Shown: positions 8,792 to 17,860 of the stretch, one piece after another
How positions within the stretch are numbered: the stretch's first letter is position 1
How the letters are laid out: each line of letters begins with the position of its first letter
The notes under the pieces: model-generated
Seen by the model: the letters and a program-made list of their open reading frames with translations, nothing else
What the model was told of the DNA's origin: nothing
Databases searched by the model: none
Translations under genes and position numbers: made by a program
Origin: Bradyrhizobium sp. 4
GTDB lineage: Bacteria; Pseudomonadota; Alphaproteobacteria; Rhizobiales; Xanthobacteraceae
Assembly (NCBI RefSeq): GCF_023100905.1
Contig: NZ_CP064686.1
Span: forward strand, 3,162,001-3,226,000
Direction of reading: 5' to 3'
DNA length: 64,000 bases

Positions 8792-10093
8792 CTATTTCAG
8801 CTTGCGGGTGGACAAATCCATGATCATGCGCGTGGTCAGATAAAGACGCGGCACGATGCTGTTGAGCTGCACATATTCGGCATCGTTGGAATGCGCGCCG
8901 AAGCCCGACAGACCCATGCCCTCCACCACGGCTCCGCTGGTCTTGAGTGCGGCAAACGCCGCGTCGGTGCCGCCGCCGGTCGCTTTCTCGTCGACCTTGA
9001 GGGGCAGTCCGAGCTCCCCATAGATCGTCTTGCCGTGGGCCGCGACGCGACGTGAGGCGTCGTTGGCCTCAAGCGGCGGACGGCGCACCTCGAATTTCAG
9101 CGCGACCTTGGAATCGGGCAGCAGGTGATTCTTGATTTTCTCCTGAAGTGTCTTCTCCAGCTCGTCGAAATCGGCGACCTTGAGTGCACGTGCGTCGGCC
9201 TGGGCCGTGGCCTCCGCCGGGATGACGTTGCGGTTGGTGCCGGCCTTGGAGACCGTCCAGTTCAGTTTCAGGCCCTGCTCTGGCTTGGACAGGTCCTTCA
9301 TCTGCAGCAGCTGGTGCGAGAGTTCGTACAGCGCGTTGACGCCGCCCTCGGGCCGTGAGCCCGCATGCGAGGACTTGCCCTGCACCGTGAGATAGGCCGA
9401 GCCGATACCGCTGGTGGCCAGCCGCAGCGTGCCGTCGGTGCCGCCGCCTTCAAACGAGAACACCACGTCCTGATCCGAGGCGAATCTGGTGATGGTGCTG
9501 CGCCAGCCCGGTGAGGAGATCTCCTCGTCGCCGTTGGTGAGCACCGTGAGCGTGCCGTAATCCCGGAAGCTCAGCTTCTGCAGCAACGCAACGGTGTGGA
9601 GAATGAGCGCGACGCCCTGCTTGTCGTCGGCAATGCCGAGGCCGTAGGCCTTGTCGCCGTCGATGCGGAACGGTTGATCCTTCAGCATGCCCTTCAGGTA
9701 CACGGTGTCCATGTGGGCGATCAGCATGATCTTCTTGCTGCCTGTGCCCTTGAATACGGCGTGTACGGCCGGGCCGATCTTCTCGGGTGTGTCGTCGAGG
9801 CGATAGACGTCTGTGGGTTGCAGGATTTGCACCGTGCCGCCGAGCTGCTTGAGCTGGCCGGCAACGCGCTCGGCGATCTGGTTCAGGCCTTCGACATCCT
9901 TGCTGCCGGATTCGATGCTGACGAGATCGCGCAGCGTGTCGAGCAGCGGCTGCTGCTCCTTTTGCGCCAGCGCATGGACGTCGGCCATGACATTCGCGCC
10001 GGGCTCGGCGTGGGCCGGCATTGCAGCACAGGCCAGCCAGAGCGACGCGATCAAGGGACCAACGAGCGATGGAGCAGGGTGCGATCGAGGCAT
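8792..10093 (-). CDS. Secreted M20-family metallopeptidase (glutamate carboxypeptidase-like)
   Basis: Zinc-dependent exopeptidase of about 433 residues resembling carboxypeptidase G2. Start at 10093 gives a standard signal peptide (LIASLWLACAAMPAHA, cleavage after AHA), so it acts in the periplasm; the longer frame to 10312 looks non-coding. Metal and catalytic motifs are present: IAHMDTVY (His and Asp), IADDKQG (bridging Asp), NGDEEISSPG (catalytic Glu) and the late GAHSNDAEY (His ligand). The dimerisation domain lies between, with GKSSHAGSRPEGG. It may release amino or keto acids taken up by the neighbouring TRAP system (inference from position between the TctDE pair and the TRAP binding protein, which is divergent). 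Confidence 0.9.
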   Translation of the reverse strand: MPRSHPAPSLVGPLIASLWLACAAMPAHAEPGANVMADVHALAQKEQQPLLDTLRDLVSIESGSKDVEGLNQIAERVAGQLKQLGGTVQILQPTDVYRLDDTPEKIGPAVHAVFKGTGSKKIMLIAHMDTVYLKGMLKDQPFRIDGDKAYGLGIADDKQGVALILHTVALLQKLSFRDYGTLTVLTNGDEEISSPGWRSTITRFASDQDVVFSFEGGGTDGTLRLATSGIGSAYLTVQGKSSHAGSRPEGGVNALYELSHQLLQMKDLSKPEQGLKLNWTVSKAGTNRNVIPAEATAQADARALKVADFDELEKTLQEKIKNHLLPDSKVALKFEVRRPPLEANDASRRVAAHGKTIYGELGLPLKVDEKATGGGTDAAFAALKTSGAVVEGMGLSGFGAHSNDAEYVQLNSIVPRLYLTTRMIMDLSTRKLK

Positions 10094-10333
10094 GCGTGGC
10101 GGCCTTGGGTTGGGGGGATGGCGCGGTATGCCCGTGTTTCCGGCGCTTGTCACGCGCCCGGCACACCCATCAGGCACCGCCGAGGCGAACGTGACGTGGA
10201 GGGCGAGGGTCGGTCGCCTAAGTCTAAAGTCGTAGGATCGGATGGGGATGGAAATCGGACGACACATGTTCCATGCTGGCCTCCAAGCCTCGGCAAGAAG
10301 GCCCACCGTCACAATCCATCAGGGTAGGAAATC

Positions 10334-11422
10334 ATGAAAAGACGAGATTTCATCAAGGTCACCGGGCTTGGTGCGGCGGGTGTCGCCACGCTCGCCGCTC
10401 CAGCAATCGCGCAGACGACGCCCGAGATCAAATGGCGCATGCCGACGAGCTGGCCGAAATCGCTCGACACGCTCTATGGCGGTGCCGAGATGATGGCCAA
10501 GATGGTCGCGGAAGCGACCGACAACAAATTCCAGATTCAGACATTTGCCGGTGGCGAGATCGTGCCGGGGCTTCAGGTGCTCGATGCCGTGCAGAACGGC
10601 ACCTGCGAAATCGGCCACACCGCGTCCTACTATTATTTTGGCAAGGACCCGACCTTCACCTTCGGATCGTCGGTGCCGTTCGGACCGAACATGCGCATCA
10701 ACCAGGCCTGGTACACACTGGGCGGCGGCAGGGAGATCCTCAACGAGTTCTACAAGAAGTACAACGTCGTCTCGCTGCTTGCCGGCAACACCGGCTGTCA
10801 GATGGGTGGCTGGTTCCGCAAGGAGGTCAAGACGCCCCAGGACTTCAGCGGGTTGAAATTCCGCATCGGAGGCTTCGCCGGAAAGGTGATGGCCAAACTC
10901 GGCGCGGTGCCGCAGCAGATCGCCGGAGGCGACATTTATCCGGCGCTGGAGAAGGGCACCATCGACGCCGCGGAATGGGTCGGACCGTATGACGACGAGA
11001 AGCTCGGCTTCGTGAAAGTCGCGCCGCATTATTACTTCCCGGGCTGGTGGGAAGGCGGGCCCATGCTTCTGGCCTTTGTCAACCAGGACAAGTGGAATGC
11101 GCTGCCGAAGCACTATCAGAGCATCCTCGAGCAGGCAGGGCACTACGCCAACAACTGGATGATGGCGAAGTATGACCAGGCCAATCCGCCGGCGCTGCGG
11201 CGCCTGCTCGCGGCCGGCGCCAAGCTGCATCCGTTCTCGCCCGAGGTCATGCAGGCCTGCTTCAAGGCATCAAAGGAGCTGCACACCGAAGTCTCGGCCA
11301 CCAACCCGGACTTCAAGAAGGTCTACGAATCGCTGACCGCGTTCTCGAACAACGGATATCAGTGGTTCCAGGTCGCCGAAGTCGGCTATGACAACTTCAT
11401 GGCGCGCAATTCGCAGAGCTGA
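10334..11422 (+). CDS. TRAP transporter substrate-binding protein (DctP/TakP-like)
   Basis: Complete periplasmic receptor of 362 residues. The N-terminus MKRRDFIK followed by GLGAAGVATLAAPAIA is a twin-arginine (Tat) signal peptide, consistent with export in a folded state. The mature protein begins near QTTPEIKWRM and carries the TakP-type blocks WPKSLDTLYGG, GKDPTFTFGSSVPFGPN, GGDIYPALEKGT and WVGPYDDEKLGF. It is a close paralogue of the partial protein at the left edge. It is convergent with dctM, across a bidirectional terminator. The ligand is probably a 2-oxo acid or a similar organic anion by analogy with TakP; this is not shown by the sequence. Confidence 0.95.
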   Translation: MKRRDFIKVTGLGAAGVATLAAPAIAQTTPEIKWRMPTSWPKSLDTLYGGAEMMAKMVAEATDNKFQIQTFAGGEIVPGLQVLDAVQNGTCEIGHTASYYYFGKDPTFTFGSSVPFGPNMRINQAWYTLGGGREILNEFYKKYNVVSLLAGNTGCQMGGWFRKEVKTPQDFSGLKFRIGGFAGKVMAKLGAVPQQIAGGDIYPALEKGTIDAAEWVGPYDDEKLGFVKVAPHYYFPGWWEGGPMLLAFVNQDKWNALPKHYQSILEQAGHYANNWMMAKYDQANPPALRRLLAAGAKLHPFSPEVMQACFKASKELHTEVSATNPDFKKVYESLTAFSNNGYQWFQVAEVGYDNFMARNSQS

Positions 11423-11448
11423 TCGCCGGGAGCGATCCGCCTAAACGA

Positions 11449-11479
11449 AAAAAACCCGGAGCGAAAGCTCCGGGTTTTT
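11449..11479. terminator. Bidirectional Rho-independent terminator
   Basis: AAACCCGGAGC / GCTCCGGGTTT pair around a GAAA loop, with an A-run on one side and a T-run on the other. It lies between the convergent TRAP binding-protein and dctM genes and can serve both. Confidence 0.9.
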
Positions 11480-11494
11480 GCGGCGGGCCGGGCG

Positions 11495-13150
11495 CTATTG
11501 CTTCGGCTGGCCGAAGTCGAGCGGCGGCAGATCGATCTGGGGAATGTCGATCTTGATGCTGTTGGGATCGACTGTGGACTGCACGCCCTTGTAGTGCATC
11601 ACCATCGACGGGAACGTGATCACCAGCAGCACCATGATGAGCTGGATGACGACGAACGGAACCGCGCCCCAATAGATCTGTCCTGTCGTGACCGGCTCCA
11701 TGCGTTTGCCGGTGACGCGATCGGTATAACGTTCCTTTGGCGCGACCGAGCGCAAATAGAACAGCGCAAATCCGAACGGCGGGTGCATGAACGACGTCTG
11801 CATGTTGACGCCGAGAATGACGCCGAACCAGATCAGGTCGATACCGAGATGCTCCGCCGCGGGCCCGAGCAGCGGGATCACGATGAAGGCGAGCTCGAAG
11901 AAGTCGAGGAAGAACGCCAGCACGAACACGAACGCGTTGACGAAGATCAGGAAGCCAACCTGGCCGCCGGGTAGGGAGGTCAGCAGGTGCTCGACCCAGA
12001 CGTGGCCACTGACGCCGTAGAAGGTGAGCGAGAATACGCGTGCCCCGACCAGGATGAAGACGACGAAGGCGGAGAGCTTTGCCGTCGATTCGACCGCCTG
12101 ACGAACGAGGTCCCAGGTCAGCCGACGTTTCATGGCACCGAGAATGAGGGCGCCGGCTGCGCCCATCGCACCGCCTTCGGTGGGCGTCGCGACACCGATG
12201 AAGATCGTGCCCAGCACCAGGAAGATCAGGAACAGCGGCGGCACCATCACGAAGGTGGTCTGTTGCGCCATCTTCGAGAGGAAACGGAAGCCCGTGAGCT
12301 TGTCGATGCCCCAGTTCGCGATCGCGACGAAGAAGGCGAAGAGGATGCCGAAGAACATGCTGAGCACGACGAAGTCGGCGCCGTGGGTCTCCGAATTCCG
12401 CATCATGAACCAGCCAAACACGCAGCTCGCCAGGAACAGCACGCCCAGCGACCTCAGGCCGCGGTCACCGCTTTCCTCGCGGAAGCCGATAGCTTCCTTC
12501 GGCAGGCCCGGAGCGGCGTTCGGGAAAATCAAGGTCACGAGGAACGCGTACCCCGCGTAGAGGGCCGCGAGCACCAAGCCCGGAATAAACGCGCCCTCGT
12601 ACATGTCGCCGACCGACTTGCCGAGCTGGTCGGCCATCACGATCAGGACGAGCGAGGGTGGGATGATCTGCGCCAGCGTGCCGGAGGCCGCGATGATGCC
12701 GGTCGCCACGCGGCGGTCATAGCCGTACCGCAGCATGATCGGCAGTGAGATCAGGCCCATCGAGATCACCGAAGCCGCCACGACGCCGGTCGTCGCCGCG
12801 AGCAGGGCACCGACGAACACCACGGCGTAGGCGAGGCCGCCGCGGATGGTGCCGAACAACTGACCGATGGTGTCGAGCAGATCCTCCGCCATGCCGGAGC
12901 GCTCGAGCACCAGTCCCATGAAGGTGAAGAAGGGAATGGCGAGCAGCGTGTCGTTGTTCATCACGCCGTAGACGCGCTCCGGCAGGGCCTGGAGAAAGTC
13001 CGGGTGGAATTGTCCGAGCTCAACGCCGATGATGGCGAAGAACAAGCCGACGGCGCCGAGCGAAAATGCCGCCGGATAGCCGAGCAGCAGCACGACGACG
13101 AGCGTCGCGAACATGATGGGCGCCAGATTGGCGATAATAAACGCGGTCAT
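11495..13150 (-). CDS. dctM: TRAP transporter large permease subunit
   Basis: Inner-membrane protein of 551 residues with many hydrophobic helices, forming the transport subunit of the TRAP system driven by an ion gradient. Family blocks are visible: GYPAAFSLGAVGLFF near the N-terminus, FTFMGLVLERSGMAEDLL, IPPSLVLIVMADQLG, GVATPTEGGAMGAAGALI and LGVNMQTSFMHPPFGFALFYL. It is longer than minimal DctM proteins, as in the branch that pairs with TakP-like receptors, because of an extra central segment. The start has GGGGGAAGTC directly upstream. It is preceded by dctQ with a 27-base gap, so the two form an operon. Confidence 0.95.
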   Translation of the reverse strand: MTAFIIANLAPIMFATLVVVLLLGYPAAFSLGAVGLFFAIIGVELGQFHPDFLQALPERVYGVMNNDTLLAIPFFTFMGLVLERSGMAEDLLDTIGQLFGTIRGGLAYAVVFVGALLAATTGVVAASVISMGLISLPIMLRYGYDRRVATGIIAASGTLAQIIPPSLVLIVMADQLGKSVGDMYEGAFIPGLVLAALYAGYAFLVTLIFPNAAPGLPKEAIGFREESGDRGLRSLGVLFLASCVFGWFMMRNSETHGADFVVLSMFFGILFAFFVAIANWGIDKLTGFRFLSKMAQQTTFVMVPPLFLIFLVLGTIFIGVATPTEGGAMGAAGALILGAMKRRLTWDLVRQAVESTAKLSAFVVFILVGARVFSLTFYGVSGHVWVEHLLTSLPGGQVGFLIFVNAFVFVLAFFLDFFELAFIVIPLLGPAAEHLGIDLIWFGVILGVNMQTSFMHPPFGFALFYLRSVAPKERYTDRVTGKRMEPVTTGQIYWGAVPFVVIQLIMVLLVITFPSMVMHYKGVQSTVDPNSIKIDIPQIDLPPLDFGQPKQ

Positions 13151-13177
13151 GACTTCCCCCTAAACCGTCGCCAACGG

Positions 13178-13759
13178 CTACTTCTTTTCGATCGCTTCGA
13201 CGAGGTGCTCGACCTCGGCCTCCAGTGCGGACACCTGCGACTCGTGTGGGTCCGGGATCATGCCGCGCATGATGGCGATCCGCTTGATCAGCTCGGAGAT
13301 GCCTTGAACGAGCAGGAGGGCGAAGCCGACCATGATCAGCGACTTGGCCGGCCATTGCGGCAGGCCGCCGGCGTTGCCGGATTGCTCGTTGATCTGGAGC
13401 GAGCGCAGGAAGAACGGTACCCCGGTGACGATCATGACAACGGTCAGCGGGATCAGGAAGAAGATGTGCCCGATGATGTCGATGATGTTGCGAGCCCGCT
13501 TCGGCATCATGCTGTTGAAGATGTCGATCCGGATGTGCTCGTTGTCGAGCAGCGTCCAGGACGCGCACAGCAGGAACACGATGCTGAAAAGCACCCATTG
13601 CAGCTCGAGCCACGAGTTGGAGGACGTGTCCAACGTCTTCCGAATGATCGCGTTCAGCGCCGAGATGATCACGGCGAGCAGGATCAGCCAAGCCAGACGC
13701 TTGCCGGTCCAACGTGTGAACGCGTCAATTCCATTGCTCAGCTTCAGGAGCGCTTGCAA
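13178..13759 (-). CDS. dctQ: TRAP transporter small permease subunit
   Basis: Small four-helix membrane subunit that joins DctM in the TRAP permease. Hydrophobic helices are seen at LAWLILLAVIISALNAII, LELQWVLFSIVFLLCASWTLL, IFFLIPLTVVMIVTGVPFFL and SLIMVGFALLLVQGI. The DNEHIRIDIFN block after helix 2 is characteristic of DctQ. The frame runs up to 13876 with an ATG, but that extension looks non-coding. A TTG at 13759 is preceded by GGGGAGGACCAATC and puts the first helix at the usual distance, so TTG is chosen. A coiled, acidic C-terminus (SALEAEVEHLVEAIEKK) is present. Confidence 0.85.
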   Translation of the reverse strand: MQALLKLSNGIDAFTRWTGKRLAWLILLAVIISALNAIIRKTLDTSSNSWLELQWVLFSIVFLLCASWTLLDNEHIRIDIFNSMMPKRARNIIDIIGHIFFLIPLTVVMIVTGVPFFLRSLQINEQSGNAGGLPQWPAKSLIMVGFALLLVQGISELIKRIAIMRGMIPDPHESQVSALEAEVEHLVEAIEKK

Positions 13760-13928
13760 GATTGGTCCTCCCCGATTTGCCCCGGCCGTCTTGACTGCGC
13801 CGAGTGGCGCGTTGGCTTGTCTCGCCGCGCAGGCATGAGGCAGCCGCACCAAACCAGCGAGTTTGCCGCCAGTCAATCGGAAGTTTGTTGATAGTTAAGG
13901 GGAATAAGCCGCGGCCGGCAGACCGATG

Positions 13929-14963
13929 CTAGCCGCCGGTGACGCTCATGTGCCTGCTGACGCTGGGACGGTCGTGGCGGCGGTCGATGATGAAGTCGTG
14001 GCCCTTGGGCTTGAGCCCAATGGCGCGGTCGATCGCATCCGCAAGCAGCGAATCGTCGTCCGATGCACGCAGAGGTTTGCGCAAATCGGAGGCATCCTCG
14101 TGGCCGAGGCAGGTGTGCAACGTTCCCGTGCAGGTGACGCGCACGCGATTGCAGGATTCGCAGAAATTATGAGTCATCGGGGTGATGAAGCCGAGCTTGC
14201 CGCCAGTCTCGGCGACGCTGACATAGCGCGCCGGCCCGCCGGTGCTCTCGGCCAGATCCGTCAGCGTGAACTGCTGGGCGAGGCGCGCGCGCACCAGCGA
14301 CAGCGGCAGGTATTGGTCGATCCGTCCCGATCCGATCTCGCCCATCGGCATGACCTCGATCAGCGTCAGCCCCATGCTCTTGCCGTGGGCCCAGCGCATC
14401 AGGTCGGGAAGTTCGTCCTCGTTGAGGTTCTTCAGCGCAACGGCGTTGATCTTGACCGCGAGGCCCGCAGCGCGCGCCGCCTCGATGCCCTCCAGCACCT
14501 TGTCGATCTCGCCCCACCGGGTGATCTCGCGAAACTTCTGCGGGTCGAGCGTGTCGAGCGAGACGTTGATGCGGCGGACGCCGCAATCGGCGAGCTCGCT
14601 GGCGTATTTCGCAAGCTGGGTGCCGTTGGTGGTCAGCGTCAGCTCGCTCAGCGCGCCGCTCTTAAGATGCCGCGACAGCGAGCGCACCAGCGTCATCACG
14701 TTGCGGCGGACCAGCGGTTCGCCGCCGGTGAGCCGCAGCTTCTTCACGCCCTTGGCGATGAAGGCCGAGCAGAGCCGGTCGAGTTCCTCCAGCGTCAGCA
14801 GGTCCGCCTTGGGCAGGAACGTCATGTCTTCCGACATGCAGTAGAAGCAGCGCAGGTCGCAGCGGTCGGTGACGGAGACGCGCAAATACGAGATGGTCCG
14901 TCCGAACGGATCGGTCATCGCGCTCGACAGCGCGGCGCGGGGGCTCGCGGAAAGTCCGTTCAT
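13929..14963 (-). CDS. moaA: GTP 3',8-cyclase MoaA (molybdenum cofactor biosynthesis)
   Basis: Radical-SAM enzyme that, with MoaC, converts GTP to cyclic pyranopterin monophosphate in molybdopterin synthesis. The N-terminal radical-SAM cluster site is CDLRCFYC (Cys35, 39, 42), followed by LTGGEPLVR. The C-terminal second cluster site is FCESCNRVRVTCTG with a further Cys in LHTCLG. The chain ends in Gly-Gly (SVTGG), as MoaA requires for activity. Length 344 is normal. A shorter start at the Met of MTDPFGRT is possible. It is upstream of dctQ on the same strand but separated by about 170 bp, so probably a separate unit. Confidence 0.97.
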   Translation of the reverse strand: MNGLSASPRAALSSAMTDPFGRTISYLRVSVTDRCDLRCFYCMSEDMTFLPKADLLTLEELDRLCSAFIAKGVKKLRLTGGEPLVRRNVMTLVRSLSRHLKSGALSELTLTTNGTQLAKYASELADCGVRRINVSLDTLDPQKFREITRWGEIDKVLEGIEAARAAGLAVKINAVALKNLNEDELPDLMRWAHGKSMGLTLIEVMPMGEIGSGRIDQYLPLSLVRARLAQQFTLTDLAESTGGPARYVSVAETGGKLGFITPMTHNFCESCNRVRVTCTGTLHTCLGHEDASDLRKPLRASDDDSLLADAIDRAIGLKPKGHDFIIDRRHDRPSVSRHMSVTGG

Positions 14964-15071
14964 ACCAAATGCCTTGTCACTTGCGGCAACGCGAGCAGTT
15001 TTGCTTCAGCGGCGTCCTGGAAGCAATCTAAGCATCGAACGCGTCAGAGACAATTGGGGGGATGACGGAGG

Positions 15072-15569
15072 TCAGCGATTGCCGGTGTTCGGATCGGGGA
15101 ACGGCGAGCCCGCGGCCGGTGCGGCAGCAGCCGGGGCAGCGGCGGGCGCCACCGGTTTCGGCCTCTTCGGCCGGTGCGGCTTGCGGACCGGTTTCGGCGG
15201 AACGGCCGGCTGGAGCTCCGCGAAAATCGGGTTGGGGTCGGTGGTGACCGAGGTGGGGGTGGTGAAGTCGCCGGGATTCCTGATGACATTCACCGGCACG
15301 CTCACCGGCTGGTATTTCGGCAGCGCGAAAGCGACCGTGAAGGGGACCTCGGGGGCGGGAACCGACACGGAGCAGGGGGTCTTGCAGCCTGCACCCAGTG
15401 AGGTCGTGGCGTCAGCGCCCGGGGGATTGGATTCGAGCCGGACCTGAACGGTCGGCGGGGCCGATTTGAACATGTCCCAGGAAGTCGAAGACATTGAGGA
15501 GCAGCCGGCAAGACTTGTTGCCCCGATGACGCTTACTCCAGCTAACGCAAACGAGATGACACGACGCAT
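15072..15569 (-). CDS. Proline/alanine-rich lipoprotein with PEGA-like segment
   Basis: Lipoprotein of about 165 residues; function unknown. The signal ends in a lipobox (TSLAGCSS), so the mature Cys is acylated and the protein is probably anchored in the outer membrane. The middle part (VRLESNPPGADATTS ... CKTPCSVSVP) resembles the PEGA domain, a short beta-repeat of surface proteins, with a Cys pair. The C-terminus is a low-complexity Pro/Ala/Lys tail (KPVRKPHRPKRPKP then alanines), possibly contacting the cell wall. Start at 15569 has AGGTGGATGTC just upstream. It is a single gene between gph and moaA. Confidence 0.8.
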   Translation of the reverse strand: MRRVISFALAGVSVIGATSLAGCSSMSSTSWDMFKSAPPTVQVRLESNPPGADATTSLGAGCKTPCSVSVPAPEVPFTVAFALPKYQPVSVPVNVIRNPGDFTTPTSVTTDPNPIFAELQPAVPPKPVRKPHRPKRPKPVAPAAAPAAAAPAAGSPFPDPNTGNR

Positions 15570-15705
15570 GACATCCACCTAGTGCGACGAACCGCCACAT
15601 CCCCGGGCGAAGTTAGGAGCGTCGTTCGAACCAAGCAACCGGCCGGCCGCGCATAGTTAGTAGATGGTTAACGCGGGATTCTGCGAAATAATCAAGATAT
15701 CTCAG

Positions 15706-16395
15706 CTACTTGAGAGCTTCCTGCGCAGTCATCAGGCTGCTGGCGGCGGCCGGAAGGTCGCGCATGTGATGGATCAGCCGGTCCGGCTTCAGCTCGGCGA
15801 TCGGCACGTCCGTATAGCCGAAGCTGACCCCGATCACGGGAACTCCGGCGCGCCGGGCCACGCCGACATCGGGTCCGGCATCGCCGACCATGATGCTTGC
15901 TTTGACCTCCCCGCCGGCCCGCGCCACCGTTTCCCGGAAAATGGTCGGATCGGGCTTCTGCACGCCAAAAGTGTCAGCGCCGCAGATCGCCGCGAAGCGC
16001 CGGCTCAGGTCGAGCTGGTCCAGCAGGCGCTTCGACAGCCATTCCAGCTTGTTGGTGCAGACGGCGAGGCGATGGCCCTGGGCCGCAAAATGGTCGAGCG
16101 CGGCCTCCAGCCCCTCGAAGGGCCGGGATTCGACGGCGATATTGTCGGCGTAATAGGCGATGAAATCGGCCGTCATCCGGTCCATGTCGGCAACCGTGAC
16201 GCTGCGGCCCTCGGCTTCCAGCCCCCGCTCGATCAGCTTGCGGGCGCCGGCGCCGATCATGTTGCGGGCCGAGGCCATCGGCACGGGCGGCAGCCCTTCG
16301 CGGTCGAGCACGTAATTGAGCGCGGTGATCAGGTCGGGCGCCGTATCCACAAGCGTGCCGTCGAGATCGAAGACGATGGTGTGGGAGGGGATCAT
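15706..16395 (-). CDS. gph: Phosphoglycolate phosphatase (HAD hydrolase)
   Basis: HAD-superfamily phosphatase of 229 residues, which removes phosphate from 2-phosphoglycolate. Motif I is VFDLDGTLVDTAPD, with the nucleophile as the first Asp. The cap domain follows, then motif II (LAVCTNK), motif III Lys in GVQKPDP and motif IV MVGDAGPDVGVARRAG. The DTAPDL pattern favours Gph over other HAD phosphatases, although substrate range cannot be read from sequence. Divergent from rpiA with about 176 bp between, so this sugar-phosphate pair may share a promoter region. Confidence 0.9.
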   Translation of the reverse strand: MIPSHTIVFDLDGTLVDTAPDLITALNYVLDREGLPPVPMASARNMIGAGARKLIERGLEAEGRSVTVADMDRMTADFIAYYADNIAVESRPFEGLEAALDHFAAQGHRLAVCTNKLEWLSKRLLDQLDLSRRFAAICGADTFGVQKPDPTIFRETVARAGGEVKASIMVGDAGPDVGVARRAGVPVIGVSFGYTDVPIAELKPDRLIHHMRDLPAAASSLMTAQEALK

Positions 16396-16571
16396 GGCCC
16401 AGCGCTACCGGCCCGGCCCCGCCCGCGCAAGGGCCGAAGCCATAAGATCACCTTATAAGGTGGGCCCGGAGGCCTGTTCCCCCAGACCCTGTTCTCCGAG
16501 GGAAAACGAGGCTACACAGGCCGCCGCAAGCCTATCGGGCAGCACTCTCGTAATTCAGGGACGGCGCAAAC

Positions 16572-17285
16572 GTGAACATGGACCAGTTGAAGCGGCAGGC
16601 TGCGGCGCGCGCCCTCGAGGACGTCCGAGACGGCATGCAGCTCGGGCTCGGCACCGGCTCGACCGCAAAACATTTCGTCGAGCTGCTCGGCGAGCGGGTC
16701 CGCACCGGACTGAAAGTGATCGGCGTGCCGACCTCCGAGGCGACGCGCCTCGATGCAATTCGCTGCGGCGTGCCGCTGACCACGCTGGACGAGATCGACC
16801 ATCTCGACATCACCGTCGACGGCGCCGACGAGATCGACACAGAACTCAATCTGATCAAGGGCGGCGGCGGCGCGCTGTTGCGCGAGAAGATCGTGGCGGC
16901 CGCCTCGGATCGCATGATCGTGATTGCCGACGACACCAAATGGGTGCCGACACTCGGCCGCTTTCCGCTACCGATCGAAGTCATTCCGTTCGGGCTCGGC
17001 GCAACGCGACGCGCGATCGAGAAGGCGTTTGCGGAATGCGGCGTTTCCGGGCAGATGGCGGTCCGCAAGGGCAAGGACGGCCACGTTTTCGTCACCGATG
17101 GCGGCCACTGGATCGTCGATGCCCAGCTCGAAAAGATTGAGGATCCCGCCCGCCTCGCCACGGCGTTGAGCGCGATCCCCGGCGTCGTCGAGCATGGTTT
17201 GTTCATTGGCTTGGCCAGTTCGGCTGTTTTGGCCGGTGGCGAGGGAATTCGCGTGATTGAACGGCGAAAGCCGAAAGGAGACTAG
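16572..17285 (+). CDS. rpiA: Ribose-5-phosphate isomerase A
   Basis: Interconverts ribose-5-phosphate and ribulose-5-phosphate in the pentose phosphate pathway and in the Calvin cycle if present. The family blocks are complete: GLGTGSTAKHFVELLG, TSEATRLDA, DGADEID (active site), KGGGGALLREKI and VTDGGHWIVD. Length 237 is normal. The start is GTG at 16572; ATG at 16578 is nearly equivalent. The next gene begins two bases after the stop, indicating co-transcription. Confidence 0.96.
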   Translation: MNMDQLKRQAAARALEDVRDGMQLGLGTGSTAKHFVELLGERVRTGLKVIGVPTSEATRLDAIRCGVPLTTLDEIDHLDITVDGADEIDTELNLIKGGGGALLREKIVAAASDRMIVIADDTKWVPTLGRFPLPIEVIPFGLGATRRAIEKAFAECGVSGQMAVRKGKDGHVFVTDGGHWIVDAQLEKIEDPARLATALSAIPGVVEHGLFIGLASSAVLAGGEGIRVIERRKPKGD

Positions 17286-17287
17286 GA

Positions 17288-17806
17288 ATGAAGAGCGTTT
17301 TGAAATTGTTGCCGGTCGTGACCCTCGCTGTGGGACTGGCCCTCTCGGTCGCCCCGGCCGGGGCCCAGCAGGCAGCGGCGCCGAAATCGTCGCCGGCCGC
17401 CGTGGCGGCGGCCAAGGAGATCCTGACGATCAAGAACGCCAGTGCGATGTACGCCAACGCCGTGCCCGGCCTGGTCGATAAGACCAAGATCGCGCTGATC
17501 CAGCAGAACCTCAACTACCAGAAGGACCTCACCGAGGTCGCCCAGATCGTAGCCCAGCAGCTCAAGGGCCGCGAAAGCGAAATCGGCGATGGCATGGCGC
17601 AGGTCTATGCCAGCGAGTTCACCGAGCAGGAGCTGAAGGATCTCGTCACTTTCTACAAGTCGCCGCTGGGCAAGAAGCTGATCGAGGCCGAGCCGCGCGC
17701 CATCGGGCTGAGCATGGCCTTCATGAACTCCTGGGCCCAGAACTTCTCCGAGACCGTGATGGGCAACTTCCGCGCCGAGATGCGCAAGCGTGGCAAGGAA
17801 ATCTGA
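17288..17806 (+). CDS. Secreted DUF2059-family protein
   Basis: Exported protein of 172 residues. A signal peptide is clear (LLPVVTLAVGLALSVAPAGAQ, cleavage near AGA-Q). The mature part has the DUF2059 pattern, a helical domain with ASEFTEQELKDLVTFYKSPLGKKL. Members occur widely in proteobacterial periplasms; their function is not established. It is tightly coupled to rpiA upstream and 54 bp before gor, so the three may be one transcript. Confidence 0.85.
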   Translation: MKSVLKLLPVVTLAVGLALSVAPAGAQQAAAPKSSPAAVAAAKEILTIKNASAMYANAVPGLVDKTKIALIQQNLNYQKDLTEVAQIVAQQLKGRESEIGDGMAQVYASEFTEQELKDLVTFYKSPLGKKLIEAEPRAIGLSMAFMNSWAQNFSETVMGNFRAEMRKRGKEI

Positions 17807-17860
17807 CAGTCCCTATCTGATCAGAATCCGGATCATGTTCTGAAGAGGTCGGAGTGGACA

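Noticed and set aside
17824..17844. CAGAA / TTCTG inverted repeat before gor as an OxyR-type operator
   Set aside because: Only a 5-bp stem, without the spaced half-sites of known redox-regulator sites.
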